A DNA stretch of 64,000 bases from Actinomadura violacea (lineage in GTDB: Bacteria; Actinomycetota; Actinomycetes; Streptosporangiales; Streptosporangiaceae): positions 1 through 64,000 of the forward strand of contig NZ_JAGEPF010000031.1 of NCBI RefSeq assembly GCF_017573465.1. Reading direction: 5' to 3'. The notes beneath the pieces were generated by a model. It did no database searches and had not been told where the DNA came from. It saw nothing but the letters and a program-made list of their open reading frames with translations. A program made the translations under genes and the position numbers. Below, one piece after another: positions 17,568 through 27,097 of this stretch (its first letter is position 1; the number at the start of each line of letters is the position of its first letter).

Positions 17568-19526
17568 ATGGCCAAGTCAACCAAGACAACGATGCTCGGG
17601 CTCGGCGCGATCACCGCGGGGGCGGTCGCGGCGGTGACCGCGTGCGGCGTTCCTGTCGCGGCGGCGCCGGCGGCCGCGAAGGAACCGGTGAAGGTCGAAG
17701 GCGGCCAGATCCTCGTCCCAGTGCACGGCGGTTCGGCGCGAGTGGACACCGCCGGCCTGGGCGTGACCGCGGAGACCACAGGCGGTGGGCGACTGACCCT
17801 GTCCGCGCCCCTGCGGGATCTGGGCGAACCGAGCAAGATCACTCACAGGGGCGGCACCGTGAGCTGGTCATACCCCTCACGCGGCATCACCGTCACGGCA
17901 CAGGCGCGCGCCGGACGGCTGGCGATGCACCTGCACTCCGACCGCGGCGGCGACCTGCGCTGGCCGCTGACGGGCACGGACCGCTCGACCGCGCGGCTGT
18001 CCGTACCGACCGGCGAGGGCCTGGGCATCCCGGTGGACGACCCGTTCTGGAACTCCGCCAAGGCGAGGTTCGCCGGCTCCGAGATCGCGATGGCCGGCGG
18101 GATGACGATGCCGTTCTGGGGTTTCCAGGACGGTGCGCACTCCGCGAACTACATCGTCCCGACCGACATCGGCACCTCGCTGACGTTCGTCTCGTCCGGC
18201 GGGCGCCTGCATGGCGAGACCGCGCACGACTTCGGCGAGGCCAAGGACTACGACGTGGAGTTCTCCCTCGGGGACTCCTCCCCGGTGGCCTCCGCCCGGG
18301 ACTACCGGCTCTGGCTGGCCCAGCACCATCAGCTCGGCTCGCTGCGCGAGAAGATCGCCCGCAATCCCCAGGTCGGCAAGCTCGTCGGCGCCTACCACGG
18401 TTACCTGTGGGGCCCGGCGCGGTCGGCGGCTTCTGTCCAGAAGATGAAGCAGCTGGGGCTCGACCGGATGTGGCTCGGCTACGACTCCGGCGCGGACCCC
18501 ATGAAGCCGGACGCGGTGAACGCGGCGAAGAAGAACGGCTACCTGGTCGGGCCGTACGACTCGTTCGCCAACGCCCAGGACCCCAAGACCGCCGACAACC
18601 CGTCCTCCAAGTGGCCCGCCGGCGTCTACCCGGGCGGGTGCGTCCACGACGCGCAGGGCAAGCCGGAGACGGGGTTCGGTGACCGCGGCTGCTACCTCAG
18701 CTCCCAGTACCTCAAACAGCGGGAACCGGCCGAGCACTACATGGCCGACCGGACCAAGCAGATGACGGCCAACGGCGCGAACAGCTACTTCCTGGACGTG
18801 GACGCCGCCGGTGAGCTGTACGACGACCACAGCCCATCCCACCCGATGACGCAGGCACAGGACCGCGCCAACCGCATCGCGCGGATGAAGAAGCTGTCCG
18901 GCGACGGCCTCGTGCTCGGCTCGGAGAGCGCCGCGGGGTGGGCGAACCAGGCCGTCGCGTTCGACCACGGCGCGGCCTCCGACGGCCTCAACGTCCTGTG
19001 GCCGCTGCAGAAGGACAAGGCCACGTGGGGCGGCTACTACCCCGCGAACGATCCGAAGTTCTTCTTCAAGCCGGTCGACCTGCCGGCCGACGCGGTGAAG
19101 AGCATGTACGACCCGGCCTACCGGCTGCCGCTGTACGAGACGGTGCTGCACGACTCGGTCGTCAACCTGGACCGCTGGGAGCTGTCGCTGTACAAGCTGC
19201 CCAACGTCAAGACGACCAGGATCCTGCTGAACATGCTCTACAACATCCCGCTGAACTTCGCCGTCGACGGGACGACCCTCGACCTGCACGGCAAGGAGAT
19301 GGCGTCCCTGCAGCGGTTCTTCCAGCCGCTGCATCAGATCGCCGCGACCAGGCCCATGACGGACTTCCGGTGGCTGACCTCCGACCGCCAGGTCCAGCGG
19401 ACCGTGTTCGGCGACGGCGCCCTCACCATGACCGCCGACTTCGGGACGAAGGCCTACCAGGGGCTCAAGGCGGGCTGCGTGCAGGCGAGAGTGCACGGCC
19501 AGGCGCCGCGGACCCTGTGCTCCTGA
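17568..19526 (+). CDS. Secreted glycoside hydrolase-like protein (GH101-like barrel)
   Basis: A 652-residue exported protein. The signal region has VTACG (possible lipobox Cys near residue 26) followed by an Ala/Pro stretch. A beta-sandwich-like N-terminal domain (about 40-260) precedes a TIM-barrel-like domain: LVGAYHGYLWGP, GLDRMWLGYDSGAD, YFLDVDAAGELYDDHSPSHP, GLVLGSESAAGWANQAVAFD. By analogy with endo-alpha-N-acetylgalactosaminidase folds (GH101 and relatives), the Asp of FLDVDA would be the nucleophile and the Glu of GSESA the acid/base. That is inference. ATG 17568 has AAGG 7 bases before it. The gene ends 4 bases from the convergent kinase gene. Confidence 0.65.
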   Translation: MAKSTKTTMLGLGAITAGAVAAVTACGVPVAAAPAAAKEPVKVEGGQILVPVHGGSARVDTAGLGVTAETTGGGRLTLSAPLRDLGEPSKITHRGGTVSWSYPSRGITVTAQARAGRLAMHLHSDRGGDLRWPLTGTDRSTARLSVPTGEGLGIPVDDPFWNSAKARFAGSEIAMAGGMTMPFWGFQDGAHSANYIVPTDIGTSLTFVSSGGRLHGETAHDFGEAKDYDVEFSLGDSSPVASARDYRLWLAQHHQLGSLREKIARNPQVGKLVGAYHGYLWGPARSAASVQKMKQLGLDRMWLGYDSGADPMKPDAVNAAKKNGYLVGPYDSFANAQDPKTADNPSSKWPAGVYPGGCVHDAQGKPETGFGDRGCYLSSQYLKQREPAEHYMADRTKQMTANGANSYFLDVDAAGELYDDHSPSHPMTQAQDRANRIARMKKLSGDGLVLGSESAAGWANQAVAFDHGAASDGLNVLWPLQKDKATWGGYYPANDPKFFFKPVDLPADAVKSMYDPAYRLPLYETVLHDSVVNLDRWELSLYKLPNVKTTRILLNMLYNIPLNFAVDGTTLDLHGKEMASLQRFFQPLHQIAATRPMTDFRWLTSDRQVQRTVFGDGALTMTADFGTKAYQGLKAGCVQARVHGQAPRTLCS

Positions 19527-19530
19527 CGGG

Positions 19531-20970
19531 TCACCCGAAGACGAGGCGGACGAGCGTGCCGCCTCCAGGGGCGGGCTCCGCCGCCGCCCGCGCGCCGTGC
19601 TCGCGGGCGACCTGGGCGACGATCGCCAGGCCGAGACCCGAGCCGGGCAGGCCGCGGGCGGCGGCGGACCGGTAGAAGCGGTCGAACACGTGGGGGAGGT
19701 CGGCGGGGTCGATGCCCGGTCCGTGATCGCGCACGGCGACCTCGCCGCCCGTTCCCTGTTCCCCATCGGCCTCCGGTACGCCACCAGGCCGCTCGGCACG
19801 GCCCGTCACGGCCGCGCCGAGCGGCCTGGTCTCGGCCGGAGATCGGACGGTGACCTCCACTGGCTGTCCGCTCCCGAATTTGGCGGCGTTGTCCAGCAGG
19901 TTCGCCAGCGCACGAGACAGCCGCCGCGGGTCGCCGCAGACCAGCACGGGCTCGGCATCGACTGTGAACTCCGCCTGCGGCCACCGTGCCCGCGCCTGGG
20001 CGACGCAGCGCTCGGCGAGGCGGTCCAGCCGGATGTCCTCCACCTCCCTGGCGGGTTCGTCGCCGCGCGCCAGCTCGATGAGGTCGCCGACCAGGTCGCC
20101 CAGCCCCGCGAGCTGCGCCCGCAGCCGCTGCCGGACGCGGTCGCGGCGCGGCGGCGGAAGCTCGTCCAGCAGCTCGATGTCGGCACGGAGGCTGGTCAGC
20201 GGCGTACGCAGCCCGTGCGAGGCGTCGGCGACCAGCTGCCGCTGCGCGGTGACCGACTCCTCCAGCGCGGCGAGCATGGCGTTGAAGCTGGCGGCCAGCC
20301 GCCCCAGCTCATCCGACCCGCCCGCCGCGATCCGCAGGCCAGGGTCGCCGGTCGCGGCGATCCGTTCGGCGGCGCGCGTCAGCCGCGCCACCGGACGCAG
20401 CGCCCCACCCGCGACCAGGAAGCCCAGCAGCCCCGCCCCGGCCACGCCGGCGGCGACGGTCGCGAACAACGCCAGCCGCACCCGGCTCAGAGTGCGGCTC
20501 GTGTTGTCCGCGCGCGTCCCGACCTGCAGCGCGCGGCGCGAACCGTCCGATTCGATCGCCACGGTATAGACCCGCACCGGCAGGCCGCCCGCCGTGGTGT
20601 CGGAGAAGTACGGCCTGCTCCGGCCGTTCGCGACCCGCACGACCCGCGGTGTCACCGGCAGGTTCGCCTCGTCCGGCTCGGTGGAGCCGTCGCCGCTGAC
20701 GATCTGCGCGCACGGCGTCGTCAGCCACGCGCACGTGCCGGTCCGCGTCGTCCAGCCGCGTGCCCGCACGTCACGTGCCACCTGCGCGGACTGCCGCTCC
20801 AGCGAGCGGTCCAACTCGACGTGCAAGGCCTGCCGAACCACGACATAGGCGACGACCGCCGCGCCCGCCACGGCGACGGCCACCGCGAGCGCGGCCAGCA
20901 CCGCCATCCGGGTGCGCAGCGGCACTCGCCGCCACCACGGCGCCCGGTCGTCGTTCACCCGGCCGCTCAT
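19531..20970 (-). CDS. Two-component sensor histidine kinase, MprB-like
   Basis: A 479-residue membrane kinase. TM1 spans residues 22-46. The extracytoplasmic sensor (about 47-160) contains two Cys (TCAWLTTPC). TM2 is about 166-190, then HAMP (LRPVARLTRAAERIAATGDP). The dimerisation box reads DASHGLRTPLTSLR with His252, N box RALANLLDNAAKFG, G1 DHGPGIDPADLPHVFDRFYR and G2 GSGLGLAIVAQVA. The residue after the phospho-His is Gly (GGG codon, plus-strand 20212-20214) instead of the Glu found in nearly all HisKA kinases. The ATG overlaps the response-regulator stop codon (ATGA), so the pair is translationally coupled. Confidence 0.92.
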   Translation of the reverse strand: MSGRVNDDRAPWWRRVPLRTRMAVLAALAVAVAVAGAAVVAYVVVRQALHVELDRSLERQSAQVARDVRARGWTTRTGTCAWLTTPCAQIVSGDGSTEPDEANLPVTPRVVRVANGRSRPYFSDTTAGGLPVRVYTVAIESDGSRRALQVGTRADNTSRTLSRVRLALFATVAAGVAGAGLLGFLVAGGALRPVARLTRAAERIAATGDPGLRIAAGGSDELGRLAASFNAMLAALEESVTAQRQLVADASHGLRTPLTSLRADIELLDELPPPRRDRVRQRLRAQLAGLGDLVGDLIELARGDEPAREVEDIRLDRLAERCVAQARARWPQAEFTVDAEPVLVCGDPRRLSRALANLLDNAAKFGSGQPVEVTVRSPAETRPLGAAVTGRAERPGGVPEADGEQGTGGEVAVRDHGPGIDPADLPHVFDRFYRSAAARGLPGSGLGLAIVAQVAREHGARAAAEPAPGGGTLVRLVFG

Positions 20971-21653
20971 CCCGCCCTCAGGACGTAACCGACGCCCCGG
21001 ACGGTGTGCACCAGCCGCGGTTCGCCGCCGGCCTCCAGCTTGCGCCGCAGGTAGCCGATGTACACGCCCAGCGAGTTGGATTCCGGCCCGAAGTCGTACC
21101 CCCACACCCGGTCCATGATCACTTCGCGCGGGAGGACCTGCCCGGCGTTGAGGACTAGCAGCTCCAGGAGCGCGAACTCGGTCTCGCTGAACTGGACGAG
21201 CCGGTCGCCCCGCCGCCCCTGTCGCGCCTCCGGGTACAGGGTCAGTCCGGCGTATCCGAGGGTCTCGGCGGACGGCACCGCACGGACGCGGCGCAGCAGC
21301 GCCCGCACGCGCGCCCGCAGCTCGTCCGGGGCGAACGGCTTGACGAGGTAGTCGTCGGCGCCTGCGTCCAGGCCGTCGACCCGGTCGCTCACCGCGTCCC
21401 GCGCCGTCAGCATCAGGATCGGCGTGCGGTCGCCCCTCTCCCGCAGGGACCGGCAGACGGCCAGGCCGTCCAGGCCCGGCATCAGGACGTCCAGGACGAT
21501 CGCGTCCGGTGCAGCCGCGGCAGCCTCGCGCAGGGCCGACGCCCCGTCCGGCGCCGACCGGATCTCGTAGCCGTCCAAGCCGAGCGTGTCACCCACGGAT
21601 TCGCGTACGGCGGGCTCGTCGTCGACCACCAGCACGCGAACGTCGTTCCCCAC
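20967..21653 (-). CDS. OmpR/MprA-family response regulator
   Basis: A 228-residue transcription factor. The receiver domain (1-115) has the acidic pair VVDDEP, phospho-acceptor Asp in IVLDVLMPGLDGL, Thr in MLTARD and Lys in YLVKPF. The winged helix (about 130-226) carries FSETEFALLELLVLNAGQVL, REVIMDRVWGYDFGPESNSL and VHTVRGVGYVLRAG. It belongs to the MprA/TcrX-like subgroup that answers envelope stress in actinobacteria. GTG start. It is first gene of a two-gene operon with the kinase. Confidence 0.93.
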   Translation of the reverse strand: MGNDVRVLVVDDEPAVRESVGDTLGLDGYEIRSAPDGASALREAAAAAPDAIVLDVLMPGLDGLAVCRSLRERGDRTPILMLTARDAVSDRVDGLDAGADDYLVKPFAPDELRARVRALLRRVRAVPSAETLGYAGLTLYPEARQGRRGDRLVQFSETEFALLELLVLNAGQVLPREVIMDRVWGYDFGPESNSLGVYIGYLRRKLEAGGEPRLVHTVRGVGYVLRAG

Positions 21654-22010
21654 GCGCTGAACCTACCCATCCGGCCATGCCCACCAGCCCGACCGGATCG
21701 CAATACGGAGATGGCGAGTCCGACGGGTGCCAGAGCCCCGATCGCACGGCCGCTCCGACCTCGCGCCCGCTGGTGGCAGCGAGGTTCCAGATTGCGCTCC
21801 TGACGAGCCGGTCTCGCGAACACACACCGGAAAATCGGGCCCGCTCATCGACGCGGTGGAGTCCACCGGACCGCGGTGGCTGGGCGACTGGTGCATCTTT
21901 TCCGTGACTACCTGCGCGTCAACGACGCCGTGAAGCGGGCGACCGGTGGAGGCTCGGTTCGCCGACCGACAGGGGCCGGCTTAACCGACCGCCTGGCGCT
22001 CACTCGAGTT
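21654..22010. other. Intergenic, no gene seen
   Basis: This lies between the start of the response-regulator gene and the end of the secreted propeller-like gene. Open frames here are low complexity and I see no repeat. The promoter of the two-component operon must lie near the left edge. Confidence 0.5.
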
Positions 22011-23060
22011 TCAAGAGCCGTTGAAGGCCGCCGGGTCTTGCCCTTGGGTGCCGACACCCCAGATGCCGCCGGGGACGGCGGCGAGGTCGAGCACCGCGGC
22101 GCCGTCCGGGACCGTCGCCGTCTCCCACTTGCCGCCGCCGTAGCGGTACGGGGGTTTGGCAGGCGGCGCGGCCTCCACGGGCGCGACCCAAGGGGCCCCG
22201 GACGCGTCCACGGTCAGGTCGGCGAGGTCGGGGTAGTCCGCCGGGGCCGCGATGAACGTCCAGGCAGAGCCGTTCCAGTGCGCCAGATGCTTCCGGGTGA
22301 TCGCCCAGACGTCGTCCGCGGCAACGGGGACGACCTTGAGGAACCGCTCGCCGTCGGCGCCCGCGGGCAGCGGGACGCTCTTCCAGGCGGCGCCGTCGAA
22401 GTGCGCGACCGCGGGCACCTGCTGCAGGCCGTCCCGGTGCCCGACCGCCCATCCGTCGGTCGCGGAGAGCGCCTGGACGTCGGCGACGTAATCGACCCCC
22501 GGCACCTGAACGACGGTCCAGTTGTCGCCGGTGCGTTTGAACAGCCGGTCTCCGGCATTCAGGTCCCAGCCGCTGATGAAGGTGCCCATCGGACCGGTGG
22601 CGAGCATGCTGACCGAGTCTGTCGGGATCGCGACCTTCTGGAACGCCGCGCCGTCGAAGCGCGCCACGTAGCTGCTCGACGCCTCCCTGGTGCTCGATCC
22701 GCCGCCGATCCAGGTCTCCCCGGCGCCCGATGCGATCCGCCCGATCCCGCCCTGGCCCGTCCAGCCGTTGATCGGGTACTCCTTCCAGGACGAGCCCACC
22801 CGGCGCCGTACGACCGGGTTCCCGTCGCTGTACACGGGGCACAGGTCGCCCCAGCGCAGGCAGTACTTGCCCTGCGCGCCGCCGATCCAGACCCCGCCCG
22901 CACCGTCGGCGGTGACCTCGAAGAGCTGGGCCCACGGCCACAGGAAGGGCAGCGAGACCGAGCGCAGCGCGGGAGCCGCAGCAGGGGCCGCCGCGAGGGC
23001 GGGTACGGGGAGAGACAACACGACGGTGGCGGTGGCGACGACCGCGATGACACGTTTCAT
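22011..23060 (-). CDS. Secreted propeller-like protein, unknown function
   Basis: A 349-residue exported protein. The signal peptide is MKRVIAVVATATVVLSLPVP with an ALAAAP cleavage region. The mature protein is built of repeated short strands with GVWIGG, ETWIGGG, DGWAVGHRDG, DDVWAITRKHLAHWNGSAW and GGIWGVGTQG, a pattern seen in WD/kelch-like or NHL-like propellers. It contains one Cys pair (KYCLRWGDLCP). No catalytic residues are evident. ATG 23060 was chosen because it starts a perfect signal peptide. Confidence 0.6.
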   Translation of the reverse strand: MKRVIAVVATATVVLSLPVPALAAAPAAAPALRSVSLPFLWPWAQLFEVTADGAGGVWIGGAQGKYCLRWGDLCPVYSDGNPVVRRRVGSSWKEYPINGWTGQGGIGRIASGAGETWIGGGSSTREASSSYVARFDGAAFQKVAIPTDSVSMLATGPMGTFISGWDLNAGDRLFKRTGDNWTVVQVPGVDYVADVQALSATDGWAVGHRDGLQQVPAVAHFDGAAWKSVPLPAGADGERFLKVVPVAADDVWAITRKHLAHWNGSAWTFIAAPADYPDLADLTVDASGAPWVAPVEAAPPAKPPYRYGGGKWETATVPDGAAVLDLAAVPGGIWGVGTQGQDPAAFNGS

Positions 23061-23382
23061 GTGATCACTATTCAACGTCCGCCAAAAAAACACCAGTGTC
23101 TACTGGGATGGTTGCGGTACCTCTTCGCCGTCCCCGGCCCCGCGCTTGCGGAGCAGCCAGGACCCATGGCTCTGGGGCGGCGATTGGGCCGGTGGGGACG
23201 TGCACGGCCTGGTCGGCATCGTTGGACCGACTTCAAGCGGATCGGTCGTCGAACGGCAGCCCCACCGCCGCCCGCGCCTGGTTGACGGTGGCGGCCGAAG
23301 CCCGCGCGTCCAGCAGCGACCGGCGCCAGGACTTCACCGGGGCGCCGGCCCATGAGCAGCAACCGAACGGTCAACGGCGTTA

Positions 23383-23490
23383 GCGGGCCGAGAGGGCTGG
23401 GGGCGCCTGCTGCGTGTGATGATCCAGTAGGCGGGTGAGCAGGTGCACGATCTGGTCGCGTTTGGCGGGGAGCAGCGACGAGAAGCGGTG
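23383..23490 (-). pseudogene. MarR regulator, C-terminal remnant
   Basis: The minus strand encodes SSLLPAKRDQIVHLLTRLLD HHTQQAPPA followed by a stop. This is the end helix of MarR-family regulators (usual form L-x-P-E-E-R-x-x-L-x-x-L-L-x-R-L-L). The rest of the gene is missing, replaced by the SnoaL-like remnant on the other strand. Confidence 0.4.
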
Positions 23491-23822
23491 GGAGGGCGCC
23501 GGCGCCGTCTTCACCGATGATGTGGTGGTGCATTCCCGCGCTGGGGCGGACTCCGCGGCATCGACAAGGTCGTGGCCTTCATGCGGCAGGGCGAAGCCGA
23601 GGGGCAGCATCCCGGCACACGACCACCGACCTTTTGGTGGAGGTCGACGGCGACCAGACGGCCGTCTCGGTGAGCTCGACCGTGTACTACCACCGCGACG
23701 GCCAGGCACCTCACTTCACCGGCGGCATGCGACGGTACTCCATCGCAGCCCGGACACCGACGGGCTGGGCCGCGCAAGAAGACGGCTCCGCGGACGACAC
23801 GGCTGGCCCCGTTCAAACCCGG
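23440..23822 (+). pseudogene. SnoaL-like (NTF2-fold) protein remnant
   Basis: Three frames together give an NTF2-fold polyketide-cyclase-like protein. EGAGAVFTDDVVVHSRAG is followed, after a shift near 23545, by LRGIDKVVAFMRQGEAEGQ. After another shift near 23630 the reading continues as TTDLLVEVDGDQTAVSVSST, VYYHRDGQAPHFTGGMRRYS and IAARTPTGW. At least two frameshifts inactivate it. It may once have been paired with the NmrA-like gene downstream. Confidence 0.55.
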
Positions 23823-24119
23823 TGATCGATGCGATGGTGCGGGCTGATCTGGACGCATCGTGCTGGCAGCGTCACTGCGCAAGGAGGATCTTCGACGGGC
23901 TAGCAGACGAGCATTTCGGTGTCCGGCGCGAAACCAGTTGTGACTTGCCGGCCCCCGAGTCGCCAAAGGCGGAGCGGCTCGCCCTTCTTCACACACATGG
24001 TTCGGGTTGCGTTGGCGAGTGCGAAAAGGGGTCGGTGTTGACCTCGACCGCAGTTGAGGTTACAGACTCGCCGAAGACAACACCTTTCCAGGCCGCTACG
24101 GCAATAGGAGAAATCTGTT

Positions 24120-24992
24120 ATGACAAAAACCGTCGTCATCGGTTCCACCGGCCGGCAGGGCGGAGCGGTCACCGACCTGCTCCTGGAACGCGGTCACGAG
24201 GTCGTGGCCTACGTCCGCTCGGGGGAGTCACCAGCTGCGAAGAAGCTGTCGGCCCGGGGAGCGCGGCTGGCCGTGGGCGACCTCGCTGACCCCGAGGCGC
24301 TCCAGCGGGCCTGCGCGGGCGCCGAGGCCGTCTTCGGCCTGTCGGTACCGTTCGGCGAGGGCGGCAAGGACGAAGAGGTCGCGCAGGGGCGGCTGCTCGT
24401 CGACACCGTCGTGCGCCTCGGCGCGCACCTGGTGTACTCCTCCGTGCGGGGCGGCGACCGGATGGAGGCCACCAGCATCGACCACGCCGACAGCAAGCAG
24501 ATCATCGAGGCGTACCTGCGCGAGCGGCCGGTGCGCGCGACGGTGCTCGGCCCGGTGTACTTCATGGAGAACGCGCTCAACCTCGGCTTCAGCCAGCTCG
24601 GCGACGGCATGCTCGCCAATCCGCTGACCCCCGGCAAGCCGCTCGACCAGGTCACCGTCCTGGACATCGCCGGAATGGCCGTGCATGCGGTCGAGAACCC
24701 CGACGAGTTCGTCGGGGAGCGGATCGACATCGCCTCCGACCGCATCACCGGGCAGGAGGCGGCCCGGATTCTCAGCGACGTCCTCGGCCAGGAGATCCCC
24801 TATCAGCAAATGCCCCTGGACATGGTGCGGCAGTGGGCCGGCGACGAGGTGGCCACGATGTTCGAGAACTTCGAGAACAACACCGATTTCCTCGACATCG
24901 ATGCCCTGCATGCCAAATACCCCGCCGTGCGCTGGCACAGCTACGCCGACTGGGCCAAGACCGTGGACTGGGACAGGGCCCTGGCGGGCTGA
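24120..24992 (+). CDS. NmrA-like NAD(P)-binding protein
   Basis: A 290-residue atypical short-chain dehydrogenase. The nucleotide motif IGSTGRQGGAV is at residues 7-17, then VYSSVRGGDRMEATSIDHAD (where a catalytic YxxxK would be expected but is absent) and VRATVLGPVYFMENALNL, the substrate-pocket signature of NmrA/HSCARG-type proteins. Such proteins act as NADPH sensors or reductases. ATG 24120 is preceded by AGGAG 9 bases upstream. The C-terminal VRWHSYADWAKTVDW is typical of the family. It is probably monocistronic. Confidence 0.88.
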   Translation: MTKTVVIGSTGRQGGAVTDLLLERGHEVVAYVRSGESPAAKKLSARGARLAVGDLADPEALQRACAGAEAVFGLSVPFGEGGKDEEVAQGRLLVDTVVRLGAHLVYSSVRGGDRMEATSIDHADSKQIIEAYLRERPVRATVLGPVYFMENALNLGFSQLGDGMLANPLTPGKPLDQVTVLDIAGMAVHAVENPDEFVGERIDIASDRITGQEAARILSDVLGQEIPYQQMPLDMVRQWAGDEVATMFENFENNTDFLDIDALHAKYPAVRWHSYADWAKTVDWDRALAG

Positions 24993-25550
24993 CCACGGCG
25001 CGCACTGATCAATCCTCCGGCCTCGTTCAACGGCGTGCTCGGACGCCACCGGCGGCGGCATCCGGTCAGGGCTGGTGGCATCCACCCGGCACCTGGACAC
25101 CCAGGGGACGCAACCCCCACCCGCAGCCTGGAGCCCCAGCACCACCACACAGCCGTAGAACCCGGGTACCCGACCCTTGCGACCTCCGCAGCCACCAAAG
25201 ACTGCCCCCGCAAGGCGGAAGGCTTGGGAGCTGCTCCGGGGCCGATCACGTCACGGTGGGAGTACGACTCTCGTCGCCACCCCCACCGTTGCTACATTCC
25301 GTCGACATCATGGCCCTCGCGCCCTGCTGACCGTTGCTGAAACCAGCGCACAAACGTTCCAGCGGCAACGTTCGTCGATGAGATCGAGCAATGCTGATCG
25401 CCGAACTGCGGCGTCCGGACACCTCTGGTGGCGGGCGTCCAGGTCGCCGGCGCGGTGTTCAGCCGGATGCCGCCGCACGACATCGGGCCCGCGTGGGCTC
25501 CTGCAGCGGAACTCCTGTGGATCTACGAGTTTCGGGCGCGAGGGGATCTG
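24993..25550. other. Intergenic with a short unidentified remnant
   Basis: No intact gene. On the minus strand near 25340-25400 one frame reads SALLDLIDERCRWN, resembling SGALLKLIDKRWRY near 41740-41800 on the same strand. The two places may be scars of the same family of element. Nothing else is recognised. Confidence 0.3.
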
Positions 25551-25866
25551 TCATTGCGGGAAGGCAAGGGCCCGGATCTGCTCCAGCATGGACGGCCAGA
25601 GCTCGCGGGGCAGGTCGTGGCCCATGCCGGGCTGGTGACCAGGCATGCGCCGGAGACGGCCGCCGCGGTCGTCCGGCCGGCTTTGAGTTGGATGACCGGG
25701 TCGTCCTCGGCCGTGCAGGACGAGGGTGGCTGCCGGGATGGCGCTCATAGGAGCGTCGGCCGATGTCGCCCACTTCCTTCTCGTCGAACGGGTAGCGCGG
25801 AGAACCGATGAGCCTTCTCATCGCGACCGCCTCCCGGGCCGCCTGGTCCGGGCCGGTGACCGGCAC
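25551..25866 (-). pseudogene. Alpha/beta hydrolase remnant
   Basis: Minus-strand pieces of a hydrolase in two frames. MRRLIGSPRYPFDEKEVGDI GRRSYER is in one frame. LVLHGRGRPGHPTQ and then QPGMGHDLPRELWPSMLEQI are in another, ending RALAFPQ. The order matches the C-terminal third of the alpha/beta hydrolase family, with the catalytic His in GMGHDLP. The N-terminal half with the nucleophile is gone and an internal segment is deleted. Confidence 0.6.
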
Positions 25867-25882
25867 GGCGCGCGTTTGTCGT

Positions 25883-27097
25883 TCAGGAGAAGAAGCCTCC
25901 GAAGGCCACCGTGGACTGCCACGCCTGGATTTTGAAGGTGGGGCCTCTGTAGGCGTACATGCCCGTGGTCAGGTCGACGATGGCGCAGCGCTGTTCCCTT
26001 GTGGGGATTTCGTTTGTGCCGCGCGGTTCGAAGTGCCCGGACGGGCTCCTCACGCTGAAGTACTTCGTCGGTCCCGCCCAGGCCAACACGTCTCCGACTC
26101 CTCCGCGCACCGGGCGCACCGAAGTGACCTTGCCCGTGTGCGCGTCCACGAGCATGGCCTTGTCCAGGCCGCGTGAGGGAGTGACCAGAGTGCGCCCGTC
26201 AGGTGAGAGCAGATTGCCGGAGGCGCCGCGCAGATTGACCTTGGAATCGAGGCTTACCCGGGCGCGCACGGCGCCGTCCGGGCGGGCGAATACAAGAGGC
26301 TCCTTCCGGCTCCATACGTTGCCCAGCACGATCGTCGATGCGTCCTGGTCGAAACCGATCAGGTCGCCGTCGGGAAGGGCCGTGAGAGCGCCGGTGCTGA
26401 CATCGGCCAGCAGCGTGCGGCGCCGGCCCGGCTCACCCGACGTGATAGCGAGCCGTTTTCCGTCGTTGGAGAACAGCAGGCTGGCGGACGTCGTGGGCAT
26501 CTGCGGAGCGGTTGTTCGGCCGATCGGAGTTATCCTGCCCGTTGTTAGGTCACGGATAACGACACGCCGATCCGTCGCCCGGTAGTACGCAAGGTGAAGG
26601 CCGTCCGGGCTGATCGCCATCCCTGCGTCGCCGTTCATGTAGTCGTCGGGCTTTACCGCCATAGAGCCGATCCCGTCCGCGAGCCGCCATTGTTTCCCAG
26701 ACCGGCCGACCAGCCGCCACTGGGCACAGTCGCCTGAGACTCTCGTGGTCTCCTGGAGGCCCTGCTTTCTGCAGTGGTCCAGGAATCCGAACACGATTGG
26801 CTCGACCTTGCCCGATGGCAGCGGGCCGGGCAGTACGCCCGGAGGGTTGAGGATCTTGCCGGGCTTGGTGACGATGGGCGGGGCCGGCCGTTCGATGGGT
26901 TTGGCAGGCTCGGTACCGCCCGCGATGAGCGTCGCGCCGAGGAGGATCGCGGCGGCAGCGGCTGCGGCCACGGAGGGGACCGCGATGAGGCGGACGCGCC
27001 TGCGGCGCCGGGCACGGGCCAGGACCCGGTCGGCGTTCACCTCGCGAGGTGCCCCCTCGGCCAGTTCGTGAAGCGCGTCGTTCAGGCGGGGGCTCAC
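25883..27097 (-). CDS. Membrane-anchored WD/TolB-like partner of the SigE-type sigma factor
   Basis: A 404-residue protein. Residues 1-50 are charged and Arg-rich (ADRVLARARRRRRVRLIAVP), then one membrane span (about 40-62, ending GATLIAGG), then a large exported domain with WD40/TolB-type blades: GMAISPDGLHLAYYRATDRR, VVIRDLTTGRITP, ASLLFSNDGKRLAITSGEPG, GNLLSPDGRTLVTPSRG. Its GTG start overlaps the sigma-factor stop (GTGA). That coupling and the topology suggest an anti-sigma or surface-sensing partner. No canonical anti-sigma domain is visible. Confidence 0.65.
   Translation of the reverse strand: MSPRLNDALHELAEGAPREVNADRVLARARRRRRVRLIAVPSVAAAAAAAILLGATLIAGGTEPAKPIERPAPPIVTKPGKILNPPGVLPGPLPSGKVEPIVFGFLDHCRKQGLQETTRVSGDCAQWRLVGRSGKQWRLADGIGSMAVKPDDYMNGDAGMAISPDGLHLAYYRATDRRVVIRDLTTGRITPIGRTTAPQMPTTSASLLFSNDGKRLAITSGEPGRRRTLLADVSTGALTALPDGDLIGFDQDASTIVLGNVWSRKEPLVFARPDGAVRARVSLDSKVNLRGASGNLLSPDGRTLVTPSRGLDKAMLVDAHTGKVTSVRPVRGGVGDVLAWAGPTKYFSVRSPSGHFEPRGTNEIPTREQRCAIVDLTTGMYAYRGPTFKIQAWQSTVAFGGFFS

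Noticed and set aside
17877..19799. 640-codon minus-strand frame opposite the glycosidase-like gene
   Set aside because: Antisense of a secreted enzyme with recognisable motifs; the shadow has no domain and no ribosome site.
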